From Aeromonas caviae (GTDB lineage: Bacteria; Pseudomonadota; Gammaproteobacteria; Enterobacterales; Aeromonadaceae), in contig NZ_CDBK01000088.1 in NCBI RefSeq assembly GCF_000819785.1, positions 130,064-194,063 on the forward strand: 64,000 bases of DNA, given 5' to 3'. Made by a program: the position numbers and the translations under genes. The notes below the pieces were generated by a model, which saw only the letters and a list, made by a program, of their open reading frames with translations, did no database searches and was not told where the DNA came from. The first letter of the stretch is position 1; each line of letters starts with the position of its first letter. Shown piece by piece: positions 9,366-17,877 of this stretch.

Positions 9366-9405
9366 ATTCCCTTACTATAACGCCATATTGAATTTCTAAG
9401 GGAAT
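9366..9405. promoter_or_regulatory. inverted repeat overlapping the ribosome-binding site of the accessory gene
   Basis: ATTCCCTTA (9366-9374) is an exact complement of TAAGGGAAT (9397-9405). The right arm contains the AAGGGA ribosome-binding site of the gene starting at 9410. Pairing would hide that site, or the two arms could form an operator around the promoter-like TATAAC at 9376-9381. Which of these applies is inference. Confidence 0.45.
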
Positions 9406-9409
9406 AAAG

Positions 9410-10180
9410 ATGAGCGTAAAGAATAATTATATTTTGGCGGATAGGATTCCGTTTATTATTTCATTTTTGACTGTGTATATGTTGATCGCAGGTGCAGCAT
9501 ATACTTTGGGGTTCTGGGCTTTATTTCCGGTTAATATATTTGATTTTATAGGGGTGGTCGACATTGCTAAATCATCCGTACCCGGATTGATGGTTTCAGT
9601 TTTAGTGATTTTTAGCGTCTATGTTCACCATTCCTTTAAGAGTGAGTTTCGAAAGGAAATCACTCCAACAGCTGATAACAAATATGCTGATTTCTTAATA
9701 AATAACAAGAATATATTTGTCTCTATTTTCATGCTGATGCCAATAACCCTATATGCATTTATGTCCTACACTCCTAGTTTCGTAATTGAGTACTCGAGTA
9801 TCTTTGAGTATTTGTTATGGGCATTTGTTTTGCTTAGTTGTGTAGTGGTATATATTTATTTTGTTTCAAATGGTTATGTGCGTAGGTTGAACAATCGAAA
9901 ATACATGACGGGTGTGACCATCATTACTATGATCTTCGTTCCATTAGCTAGTTTTACGATTGGCTTTGGACAGGCTAAAAATTTAATACTGGGTGTTAAA
10001 TATAACTATGTACTTTCAACTTTGAACGCTGTTGAAGTAAATGTTAGCGGAAGCGATAGGTATCTCGGATACTACGGTGGTAAATATTTCACTTGGGATC
10101 CTAATGTCGGATTGGTGAAAATCAACTCTGATAAAAATATGTTGTATGTTAAATCATTTGAATATAAGCCTCGAGAATAA
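9410..10180 (+). CDS. accessory membrane protein in prophage tail region (moron), function unknown
   Basis: 256 residues. Base use is strongly AT-rich (roughly a third G+C by eye) between genes near 60 percent. The N-terminal two thirds holds about five hydrophobic segments (near 15-35, 47-66, 98-118, 125-147, 165-184). The last 60 residues are hydrophilic and rich in Tyr/Gly/Asp. No known domain recognised. It has its own hairpins upstream and a terminator downstream, so it can be expressed apart from the late operon, as expected of a lysogenic-conversion or superinfection-exclusion gene. Acquisition by horizontal transfer is inferred from composition. Confidence 0.75.
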   Translation: MSVKNNYILADRIPFIISFLTVYMLIAGAAYTLGFWALFPVNIFDFIGVVDIAKSSVPGLMVSVLVIFSVYVHHSFKSEFRKEITPTADNKYADFLINNKNIFVSIFMLMPITLYAFMSYTPSFVIEYSSIFEYLLWAFVLLSCVVVYIYFVSNGYVRRLNNRKYMTGVTIITMIFVPLASFTIGFGQAKNLILGVKYNYVLSTLNAVEVNVSGSDRYLGYYGGKYFTWDPNVGLVKINSDKNMLYVKSFEYKPRE

Positions 10181-10215
10181 AATTCAAAATAAACAATAAC
10201 ATTTGAAATAATTGT

Positions 10216-10238
10216 AAAAAACCGCTTCGGCGGTTTTT
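10216..10238 (+). terminator. Rho-independent terminator after accessory membrane gene
   Basis: AAAACCGC, TTCG tetraloop, GCGGTTTT and further T residues. It closes the accessory transcription unit just before the tape measure ribosome-binding site. Confidence 0.85.
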
Positions 10239-10257
10239 TCATTTCTGAGGATACCCC

Positions 10258-13200
10258 ATGGCCAGCAATGATACCGATATCCAGCTGCGGATCCGTGCCG
10301 CCGTTGAGGGGCTGGCCGAGATCAGCAAGCTCATCACCGAGGTGGATACCCTGGGTGGGGAGACCGAATCGAGCAGCGAACAGGTCAGCGGCTTGGGCGA
10401 TGAGCTGCAACGTCTCGGTGAACAGAACGCCACCCTGACCCAGTTCGCCAACCTCAAGCGCAGCACCGCCGATCTGGGGGAGGGGCTGGAGGATGCTCGC
10501 TCCCGGGCCACCGGCATGGGCAAAGCACTGGCGGATGCCAAGAAAGAACTGACGGCGTCCAATGCTGCCTACAGCACCAGTCGGCAGGAGACCGAGCGGC
10601 TGGCGAGCGCTCATGCGGAAGCCAAGGCCAAGGTGGATCTGCTGCGCCAGGCCAACAGTGAGGCAACCAGCGTCACCAAGGAGCAGCGCCAGGCGCTCAA
10701 GGATGCGCGGGATCAGGTTCGTCTGCTGGGGGACCAGTACAAAGAGAGCGCGGGGCAAACCAATGCCCTCAAGAACGGATTGGATGCCAGCGAGAAGGCG
10801 CTGCGTCAGCAAGCTCGGGAGTTCAACGCTGCTCGCCGGGAAGTGCAATCCCTCGATAGTCAGTATCAGCGGCAGAACAGCACGCTCAATGGGCTGCGCC
10901 GCGCCCTGACCGAAGCAGGGGTCGACACCCGCAAGCTGGCCAGCGAGCAGAAGCGGATTGAAACGGCCAGCCAACAGGCCGGAACCCAGGTGGCTTATCT
11001 GAAAAGCCAGCTTGCAGGACAGGCAGGGCAATTGCGTTCCAATGCCGCCGGGATGGAGGCATACAGCAAGAAAGCCAAGCAGGCGGAGCAGAACACCGAA
11101 CAGCTGCATGAAGCGGTTCAGAGTGGCGAGCAAGGATGGGCAGCTCTGGCGGGCAAGATCACCGGCGTTGCAGCAGCCTTTCTCAGTTTTGATCAACTGG
11201 CTGCCCGCACTACCGGGATGGTCAGAACAGCGGATGAGATTGAGCGCCTTGGCGTCTCGCTCAAGAGCGTGGAAGGGAGTGCCGCCGGCGGTGAAAAGGC
11301 ACTGGCCTGGTTACGGGAGTTCAACGAGAAGACCCCGTTCCAACTCAACGAGATTACCACTGCCTTTATCAAGGCCAAGAACTTCGGATTGGATCCCTAT
11401 AACGGGGTGCTGCAGGCCACGGCTAACTACACCGCCAAGACGGCCGGCACCTATCAGGATCTTGAAGGGATCATCACCGCCCTCGGGCAAGCCTATGTCA
11501 AAGGCAAGCTGCAAGCCGAGGAGATGAACCAGCTCAATGAGCGCTCGGTGGCAGCGGCCAAACTGCTGGCGAAAGCCATGGGCAAGACCACTGACGAGAT
11601 CATCGCCATGGCCACGGCAGGCAAGCTGGGTCGAAACGAGATCGAGTTGCTGATCAAGGCGATGGGTGAGGATGCGGCCGGTGCGTCGGAGGAGATGGCG
11701 CAGACTTTCAGTGGGATATGGTCGAACTTTCTCGAGCAGCTCAACCAGGTCGAGCTGGCCGTGGCCGATGCAGGCATCTTTGCCTTCATCAAATCCGAGT
11801 TGGCAGAGGTCACTGCCCAGATCAAAGCCGCGGCGGCAGATGGCAGTCTGGCAACCTGGGCGCAAGGTGTGTCCGATGGCATGAGATCTGGTGCCATCGC
11901 CATTCGTGGGATCACCGAAACCCTTGTCGAGATGAGAGACGGGATCGGACTGGTGGTGAAGGTCTGGGGCACCATGAAGGTGATCCAGTGGAGCTCCCAA
12001 TTGCTCGGCTTCGGGCAGGCGATGAAAACCGGGGTGGTCCAGCCGACAGCAGAAGCCGGCAAAGAGCTCGACAAGACGACCAAGAAAGCGGTCAAGCTCA
12101 ATGGGGTGCTGGGGGCGCTTACCCTGGGTAATGGTGCCGTTGCGGCTGGCCTCTCTGTTCTTGTCTACGAGGGTGGAAAAGGGCTGGCCAAGCTGGCCGA
12201 AGACGCCGGGGTCTGGGCGGCCAAGATGGGCGAGGCTGGGGAGGTTGAGCAGCGAGTGGCCGAGCAGTCTCGCGCCTTCTTCGCCCAACTGCAGCGACAG
12301 GGCATGACCACCATGGCGCAGTTTGACGAGTTCAAGAATGTGCAGATCCTCACTGCACAGGAGGTCGCCAACCTCTCTGCCGTCGAGCGGGCAGCCTACG
12401 AGCAGCGGCTCAAAGGCCATCGCGAGTACCTGACGGGCCAGTTGCAGGTGCAAAAGGCGCTTGAAGCCTCCGGGCTCAAGGCAGAGTCCATGCAGTATCA
12501 GGCCGATGCTGCACTGGCCAGCATGCGACAGGGATTTCTCGATCTGGCGGCTGGCGCCGACATGGCTGGCCAGGCCATTGACGCCAAGACTCGGCCAGCC
12601 GTGCTGAAGCTGGTGGCCGACTTTGACTTGCTCAAGGCAAAAGGGAAGGAAACGGCTACCGGGATCAGCGAGATGTTCAAGGGGCTGCAATTGGGGGATC
12701 CCACCTCCCTGCAGAACATTACCCTGGCGCTCGAGTCGCTGCGTGAGCAGGGCAAGGTCACCCAGACCGAGATTGATGCGGGGCTGCGCAAGAGTCTGCA
12801 GGACATGAGCCTACAGGATCTCGAGGTACTGAAGGCCCAGTCAATGGCGGCTTTTGACACCATGAAGAATGGTGCCATCAGCACGGCCCAGATCACCGAG
12901 TCGGTGCTGTCAGAAAAGCTGCGCCGCTTGGGCGTGGATTATCAAGCGCTCCATACCGGAATTGATGCCGTAGGCCGCCAGACCATCGACACCTTCCGCG
13001 CTGTTGCTACCGATGTGAATGCCACCTCGCAAGACATTGCCGCCGCCATGAAGGCGGCCGTCAACAAGGCAGACACGGTGCAAGAGCTGGAGGAGCTGAG
13101 AGAGGTCTGGTTATCGGTAGGGCAGGCGGGAAAGGTCTCTGCACAGGAGCAAGGACGCGGGCTTACCTATCTGGATGATCATATCCGCCAAACCAAAGCG

Positions 13201-13833
13201 AAAGCAGCAGAGATTGGTGATGGCTTCAACACCGCGGCGGATAAGTCGAAGAAGGCCACCGACACCATGAGGGAGAACCTCAAAGGGGTGCAAGAAGAGG
13301 CCAAAAAGACCAAAGCCGATGTGGAAGACGCCATCAGCAGTACGAGTGGTGGCAGCTCTGCCCTGTCGGGGGCGGGGCGAGGGGATGTGACTCGCACGGT
13401 TGGTGCTGGCTCCTTCTTCTACAAAACGGTGGATATCAACCAGCTCCGCGGCAACGCCGATGCCCTGGCCAACACCCTAGCCGGAGTGGAGGACGAGCTG
13501 GCCCGCTACAGCCAGAAGGTCAGGGACATCCCCGCCTACAGCGAGTGGAGCAAGTGGTACGCAGAGAAATTCCAGAAGGAGATGGAGGCCATGCGTGCCC
13601 AGCTCCAGAAGGAGTTGAATAAGGCGCAGCAGAAGGAAGCGGAGAAAGCGACGACTCAGCCGACTGTAGGGACCACGCAGCCACAACAACAGAGTGCACC
13701 GACGCCATCAGGCAGTAATAAAACGGTCACCATCTATCTCAAATCCGACACTCACAGCGCAGAACTCCAGTCCGATGAGGAAAACCTGGATGCGTTGCTG
13801 CGTCTGTTGAAACAGCAAGGACTCAGAAGCTGA
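10258..13833 (+). CDS. tail tape measure protein
   Basis: 1191 residues. Residues 1 to about 290 are almost continuous coiled coil (heptads rich in Ala, Gln, Glu, Lys). Around 315-495 is a conserved tape measure domain (EIERLGVSLKSVEG, EKTPFQLNEITTAFIKAKNFG, LNERSVAAAKLLAKAMGK). Hydrophobic helices near 610-640 may insert in the host membrane during DNA ejection. The C-terminus is again coiled, then Gln/Thr-rich. It sets tail length and is injected with the DNA. Its stop overlaps the next start. Confidence 0.93.
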   Translation: MASNDTDIQLRIRAAVEGLAEISKLITEVDTLGGETESSSEQVSGLGDELQRLGEQNATLTQFANLKRSTADLGEGLEDARSRATGMGKALADAKKELTASNAAYSTSRQETERLASAHAEAKAKVDLLRQANSEATSVTKEQRQALKDARDQVRLLGDQYKESAGQTNALKNGLDASEKALRQQAREFNAARREVQSLDSQYQRQNSTLNGLRRALTEAGVDTRKLASEQKRIETASQQAGTQVAYLKSQLAGQAGQLRSNAAGMEAYSKKAKQAEQNTEQLHEAVQSGEQGWAALAGKITGVAAAFLSFDQLAARTTGMVRTADEIERLGVSLKSVEGSAAGGEKALAWLREFNEKTPFQLNEITTAFIKAKNFGLDPYNGVLQATANYTAKTAGTYQDLEGIITALGQAYVKGKLQAEEMNQLNERSVAAAKLLAKAMGKTTDEIIAMATAGKLGRNEIELLIKAMGEDAAGASEEMAQTFSGIWSNFLEQLNQVELAVADAGIFAFIKSELAEVTAQIKAAAADGSLATWAQGVSDGMRSGAIAIRGITETLVEMRDGIGLVVKVWGTMKVIQWSSQLLGFGQAMKTGVVQPTAEAGKELDKTTKKAVKLNGVLGALTLGNGAVAAGLSVLVYEGGKGLAKLAEDAGVWAAKMGEAGEVEQRVAEQSRAFFAQLQRQGMTTMAQFDEFKNVQILTAQEVANLSAVERAAYEQRLKGHREYLTGQLQVQKALEASGLKAESMQYQADAALASMRQGFLDLAAGADMAGQAIDAKTRPAVLKLVADFDLLKAKGKETATGISEMFKGLQLGDPTSLQNITLALESLREQGKVTQTEIDAGLRKSLQDMSLQDLEVLKAQSMAAFDTMKNGAISTAQITESVLSEKLRRLGVDYQALHTGIDAVGRQTIDTFRAVATDVNATSQDIAAAMKAAVNKADTVQELEELREVWLSVGQAGKVSAQEQGRGLTYLDDHIRQTKAKAAEIGDGFNTAADKSKKATDTMRENLKGVQEEAKKTKADVEDAISSTSGGSSALSGAGRGDVTRTVGAGSFFYKTVDINQLRGNADALANTLAGVEDELARYSQKVRDIPAYSEWSKWYAEKFQKEMEAMRAQLQKELNKAQQKEAEKATTQPTVGTTQPQQQSAPTPSGSNKTVTIYLKSDTHSAELQSDEENLDALLRLLKQQGLRS

Positions 13834-14216
13834 TGATCACATTAGCGGGTATCGAATTGCCAGATGACCTGGATTGGGAAGATGAGTTCGCGTGGGAGCC
13901 TGTTGGACAGGTCATAACCCCAACGCTTTCAGGGGCCATCATCGTCGAAGAGTCCGTCCAATCCGAGGGGCGCCCCATCACTCTTCGCTCTGATGGTGAG
14001 GCATGGGTAAGGCGTTCGACCGTGTTGGCATTGCAGTCATTGGCTGCGGCCCCGTCTACTCGGATGCAGCTCTTCCTCAACGGGCGCATCTTCACCGTCA
14101 TATGGCGTCGAGAAAACAGCGGTGGGCTGGAGGCAAAGCAACTCTACCGGATCGCGGATCCGGATGCCCAGACCCCTTATGAAATCACCCTTCGCCTTCT
14201 TGAGGTAACCCCATGA
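13833..14216 (+). CDS. tail tip-region protein, possible distal tail component
   Basis: 127 residues, beta-rich, located directly after the tape measure. The pattern PITLRSDGEAWVRRSTVLALQ and YEITLRLLEV resembles small distal-tail or baseplate proteins. The start overlaps the tape measure stop and the end overlaps the next gene by four bases (ATGA). No catalytic motif. Confidence 0.55.
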   Translation: MITLAGIELPDDLDWEDEFAWEPVGQVITPTLSGAIIVEESVQSEGRPITLRSDGEAWVRRSTVLALQSLAAAPSTRMQLFLNGRIFTVIWRRENSGGLEAKQLYRIADPDAQTPYEITLRLLEVTP

Positions 14217-17200
14217 CCATTCATTCCGGCGACATCAAACTGATGGCCAGTCAGCGGTTGACTGACACCACGGACGGCGGCGGCCGCATCACCGGTCAGG
14301 AGATCGTGAGCGGCGAGCACAATGGCCTGTTTCAGGACATCAGCGATCTCGACCGCACTTATGGGGTGGTCAGCATGCGCAAGGCGTTTCTGGCGGTGCA
14401 GACGGATGACACGGACACCTATCGGGGTGCCCATATCATCGTGCAGGTGCCCCCGGCTGACCCGAACGTGGGGCTATGCCTCATCAACACCCGGGATCAT
14501 CACGACACCCGCGCCAATGCCCGCGACGTGCTGGAGCGCTATCTGGCCCGTGGTCCCAAGTGGCGCGGCTTCCTGTACGACACCCAGCTCGAAGGCCAGC
14601 GGGCGATCCGCTTCTTCCAGCGCGTCGAAGTGCGCCTGCCGGAAGTGGGGGAGACCCTGGTGCTGGTCGGCAACGAGGGCAAGGCAGGGGAGTTCGAGCA
14701 GTATGTGCGGGTGCTGGAAGTCACCCAGCAGCTTGCCAAGTTCCAGGTGCCAGGAGTGCCCGAGTTCACCCGCAACGTGGTGACCTGCAAGCTGGCTGAC
14801 CCGCTGCGCTACACCTTCGAGGGGGAGCAGCCGACCCCCTACGATGTGGTGACCAACGTCAAAACCGCCCTGCGGGAAACCGTGGTGGCCGATGCCGCCA
14901 ACTACTTCGCCACCACCAAGCTGGCGGAGGCGGTGAACCTGGGCGCCATGCAGGTGCGGGCCAAGACGATCTTTACCCAGATCGTGCCGTCTGCCCGCAC
15001 CGAGACCCCAGCGGTGGATCTGACAGCGGCTGGCGAAATGGCCAGCCTGGTGGATTCGGGCAAGGGCCTGGTCAGCTTTTCGACCGTGGTCAGCATTGCC
15101 CCCAGCCGGGGCCTGTTCCTCGGCACGGGCGTGAAACCCGGCACCCTGACCATCACCATCGGTGCGGCCGTCATCATCGACAAGGGGGGCGAGCTGGTTG
15201 TGGCCGGGTCCGTGGTGGGTGCTATCGACTATGGCCGTGGTCAGCTGGAGTTCAACGCCCAGTGCCCGAACTACGGGGCCGCCAGCAAAACCATCAGCTT
15301 CTGGCCAGCGTCTCGCCCGTCCCGTATCGCTGACACGGCCAGGATCGACATCAAGGCCAACAATCGGGGCTATGCCTACACCATCACCCTGCTGCCGACT
15401 CCGGCACCGGGCACCCTCACGGTGTCGTTTATGGCGCAGGGGAAATGGTACGACTTGAAGGACAACGGGCGCGGCGAGCTGTTCGGCGCGGATCGCTCGT
15501 TCGGCACCGGGATCGTCAACCTGGCCACCGGGTCGGTCATGCTGACCCTGGGGGCCCTGCCGGACGTGGACACCGCAATCCTGTTCAGCTGGGCGACCCC
15601 GGTCAACTACACCAACCGCAGCAACCAGCCCATCAGCATCAGCAAGTCGGCATGGCAACTGCCCCACACCGGGATCACCCCCAAGAGCGTGATCCTGACC
15701 TGGGGCAGCGGCCAAACGGCCAACGATGCGGTGGGGGATGGGAGCCTGCGCGGCGACATCACCGGCACCATCAACTATGCCGAGGGGGTGATCATCCTCG
15801 ATCACATCACCCTGCCGGCGCTGGGCCAGGAGTACATCGCCCAGTACCAGTACGGTGAGCCGGTGGCCGAGCGCCACGTTGAACCGGGGCGCCTGAGTAC
15901 CCCCGGCCAGGTGGGGCACCTCTCCATCACCCTGGACGGGGCAGGGGGCGGGGCCACCAACCTGACCCCCGGGTCGGTGCATGTCAAATTCAACGCGCTC
16001 TATCACAAGTTCGATGTGGACGATCAGGAGCTGGTGATCCAGACCCGCGACCCGGTGATCACCCTGCTGGATGACGGCCAGGGCAACCTCAAGGACGCCA
16101 GCGGCAACACCCTGGGGGCCATTAACTACGCCGCCGGCACCCTGCATTTCATGCCGGATGGCAGTGCCCCCTTGCCCAAGCCGACCTATGCCTGGGTGAC
16201 CGTGGGCACCAAATGGGTGGGCAACAACCAGGTGGCGGTGCAGCGCTGGACCATGACCGGCATCGAGTACCACAACACGGCGTACACCTTCCCCGATGGC
16301 GAGGGGGGCTGGGTCGAGGTGACCTACCGCAACAACAACAGTGCCCTGGCGCAAAACGCCACCCTGACCGCCCAGGCGCTGCGCATTGATGTCACCCCCG
16401 GGTTTGCGGAGGCCATTCTGGAAGGGTCGCTGCGCTTCACCCTGGGGGGGGCGGTCTATGTAGACCGCCAAGGCTTGCTCTACCGCAACCCGGACCCGGA
16501 GACGGGATCCGGTATCCAGGCAGGGACCATCGACTACTCGAACGGGTTGGCGGTGCTGTCTGACTGGGCGGCCGGGCAGACGGCGCAGCCGTCGCTGCAG
16601 TCCCTGGCCACCTCGTTCAGTGCCCAGTCGGTGGATGAGGTGACCTTCCGCACCCCGGGGGCGCCGGTGGCGCCGGGTAGCCTCTACATCAGCGCCAACA
16701 CCGCGAGTGGGCGGCGCATCGAGGCCACGGCGGACGGGGACGGCTATTTCACCACCACCGACATGGATGGCCGGGTGAACTACCAGACCGGGGTGGTGAC
16801 GGTGCGCTTTGGTCGGTTCGTCACCGCTGCGGGCAACGAAAACCAGCCCTGGTATGACATTGACCAGGTGGGGCTGGACGGCAAGATCTGGCGGCCCATC
16901 AGCGTGGTGGCCGACACCATCCTGTTTAACTGTGTGGTGTTCAGCTATCTGCCCCTCGATGCCGACATCATCGGGCTGGATCCGGTGCGCCTGCCGTCCG
17001 ATGGCAGGGTGCCCTTCATCCGCAAGGGGACCACGGTGGTGGTTCACAGCACCCGCAAGTCGGCGTTCCCGCTGGGGGTCAGTGCAGGGCAGCAGCTCAG
17101 CACCGGCCGCACCCGCCTGGCGCATGCCCATGTGGAGGACAAGAACGGCAAAGCGCTGGCGACCACCCTCTACAGCGTCAACCTGGATAGCGGCGTGGTG

Positions 17201-17830
17201 ACGCTCGGCACCCCATTAGACCTGACCGGCTATGTCGAACCCCTCTATGCCGTGCATCGCATCGAGGACATGAGCCTGGTCAGCGACGTGGAGATCTCGG
17301 GCCGCCTGCTGCTGACCAAGGCGCTGTCCCATGCCTATGACCCGGCAGATACCTATGTCTCCAGCGCCCTCATCATCGGCGACCTGTGGGCCAGGTATAC
17401 CAACCTGTTCGATCAGAAGGCGTGGACCAATGTCTGGTCTGATTTCCTCATCGGCGACCAGTCAACGGCGCAATACAACGACACGGTTTACCCGCTCCTG
17501 GTCACCAACCGGGGCGCCCTGCAGGAGCGCTGGGCGGTGATATTCACCTCCAGCACCAACTTTGTGCTGGTTGGGGAGCATGTGGGCCAGATCGCGGTGG
17601 GGGACGTGAACACCGACCTGGCGCCCATCAACCCCAACAACGGCCAGCCCTATTTCCGGCTGGACGCGAGGGGCTGGGGGGCAGGATGGGCTAGTGGCAA
17701 CGTGCTGCGTTTCACCACCGAGGCAGCCGGCGCCCCCTTCTGGCCGATCCGTACCGTGTTGCAGTCGGTGGCGTCACAGGATACCGACAAGTTCGAGCTG
17801 GCCCTGCGCGGCAACATCAACACCCCATAA
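14213..17830 (+). CDS. giant modular tail-tip protein with repeated beta modules
   Basis: 1205 residues. The first 230 residues look like a globular attachment domain (GGGRITGQEIVSGEHNGLFQ). From about residue 300 a beta module repeats, each ending with a motif of the form G-x-I/V-N/D-Y/L-x-x-G. Copies sit near 335 (GAIDYGRG), 432 (GIVNLATG), 518 (GTINYAEG), 635 (GAINYAAG), 771 (GTIDYSNG), 854 (GRVNYQTG) and 988 (SVNLDSG). This suggests a long fibre- or baseplate-like structure of stacked sandwiches. It follows the tail-tip gene and precedes other unassigned virion genes. A structural role is secure by position; the specific role is not. Confidence 0.7.
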   Translation: MTIHSGDIKLMASQRLTDTTDGGGRITGQEIVSGEHNGLFQDISDLDRTYGVVSMRKAFLAVQTDDTDTYRGAHIIVQVPPADPNVGLCLINTRDHHDTRANARDVLERYLARGPKWRGFLYDTQLEGQRAIRFFQRVEVRLPEVGETLVLVGNEGKAGEFEQYVRVLEVTQQLAKFQVPGVPEFTRNVVTCKLADPLRYTFEGEQPTPYDVVTNVKTALRETVVADAANYFATTKLAEAVNLGAMQVRAKTIFTQIVPSARTETPAVDLTAAGEMASLVDSGKGLVSFSTVVSIAPSRGLFLGTGVKPGTLTITIGAAVIIDKGGELVVAGSVVGAIDYGRGQLEFNAQCPNYGAASKTISFWPASRPSRIADTARIDIKANNRGYAYTITLLPTPAPGTLTVSFMAQGKWYDLKDNGRGELFGADRSFGTGIVNLATGSVMLTLGALPDVDTAILFSWATPVNYTNRSNQPISISKSAWQLPHTGITPKSVILTWGSGQTANDAVGDGSLRGDITGTINYAEGVIILDHITLPALGQEYIAQYQYGEPVAERHVEPGRLSTPGQVGHLSITLDGAGGGATNLTPGSVHVKFNALYHKFDVDDQELVIQTRDPVITLLDDGQGNLKDASGNTLGAINYAAGTLHFMPDGSAPLPKPTYAWVTVGTKWVGNNQVAVQRWTMTGIEYHNTAYTFPDGEGGWVEVTYRNNNSALAQNATLTAQALRIDVTPGFAEAILEGSLRFTLGGAVYVDRQGLLYRNPDPETGSGIQAGTIDYSNGLAVLSDWAAGQTAQPSLQSLATSFSAQSVDEVTFRTPGAPVAPGSLYISANTASGRRIEATADGDGYFTTTDMDGRVNYQTGVVTVRFGRFVTAAGNENQPWYDIDQVGLDGKIWRPISVVADTILFNCVVFSYLPLDADIIGLDPVRLPSDGRVPFIRKGTTVVVHSTRKSAFPLGVSAGQQLSTGRTRLAHAHVEDKNGKALATTLYSVNLDSGVVTLGTPLDLTGYVEPLYAVHRIEDMSLVSDVEISGRLLLTKALSHAYDPADTYVSSALIIGDLWARYTNLFDQKAWTNVWSDFLIGDQSTAQYNDTVYPLLVTNRGALQERWAVIFTSSTNFVLVGEHVGQIAVGDVNTDLAPINPNNGQPYFRLDARGWGAGWASGNVLRFTTEAAGAPFWPIRTVLQSVASQDTDKFELALRGNINTP

Positions 17831-17842
17831 GGGACCAACCAG

Positions 17843-17861
17843 GTGGGGCAATCTGCCCCAC
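17843..17861. repeat. 8-base hairpin between tail genes
   Basis: GTGGGGCA and TGCCCCAC pair exactly around ATC. No T-run follows. It lies in the short gap between two tail genes and could be a processing or pausing site. Confidence 0.4.
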
Positions 17862-17877
17862 TCCATAGGAGATCATC

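Noticed and set aside
14177-14434. Programmed frameshift between tail genes (chaperone pair)
   Set aside because: Adjacent genes overlap only by ATGA and no slippery sequence or long overlap typical of chaperone pairs was seen.
14474-17131. 885-codon open frame on the minus strand inside the large tail gene
   Set aside because: Antisense shadow of a G+C-rich gene; low-complexity Gly/His/Gln-rich product, no ribosome-binding site, and the plus-strand gene has coherent repeats and neighbours.
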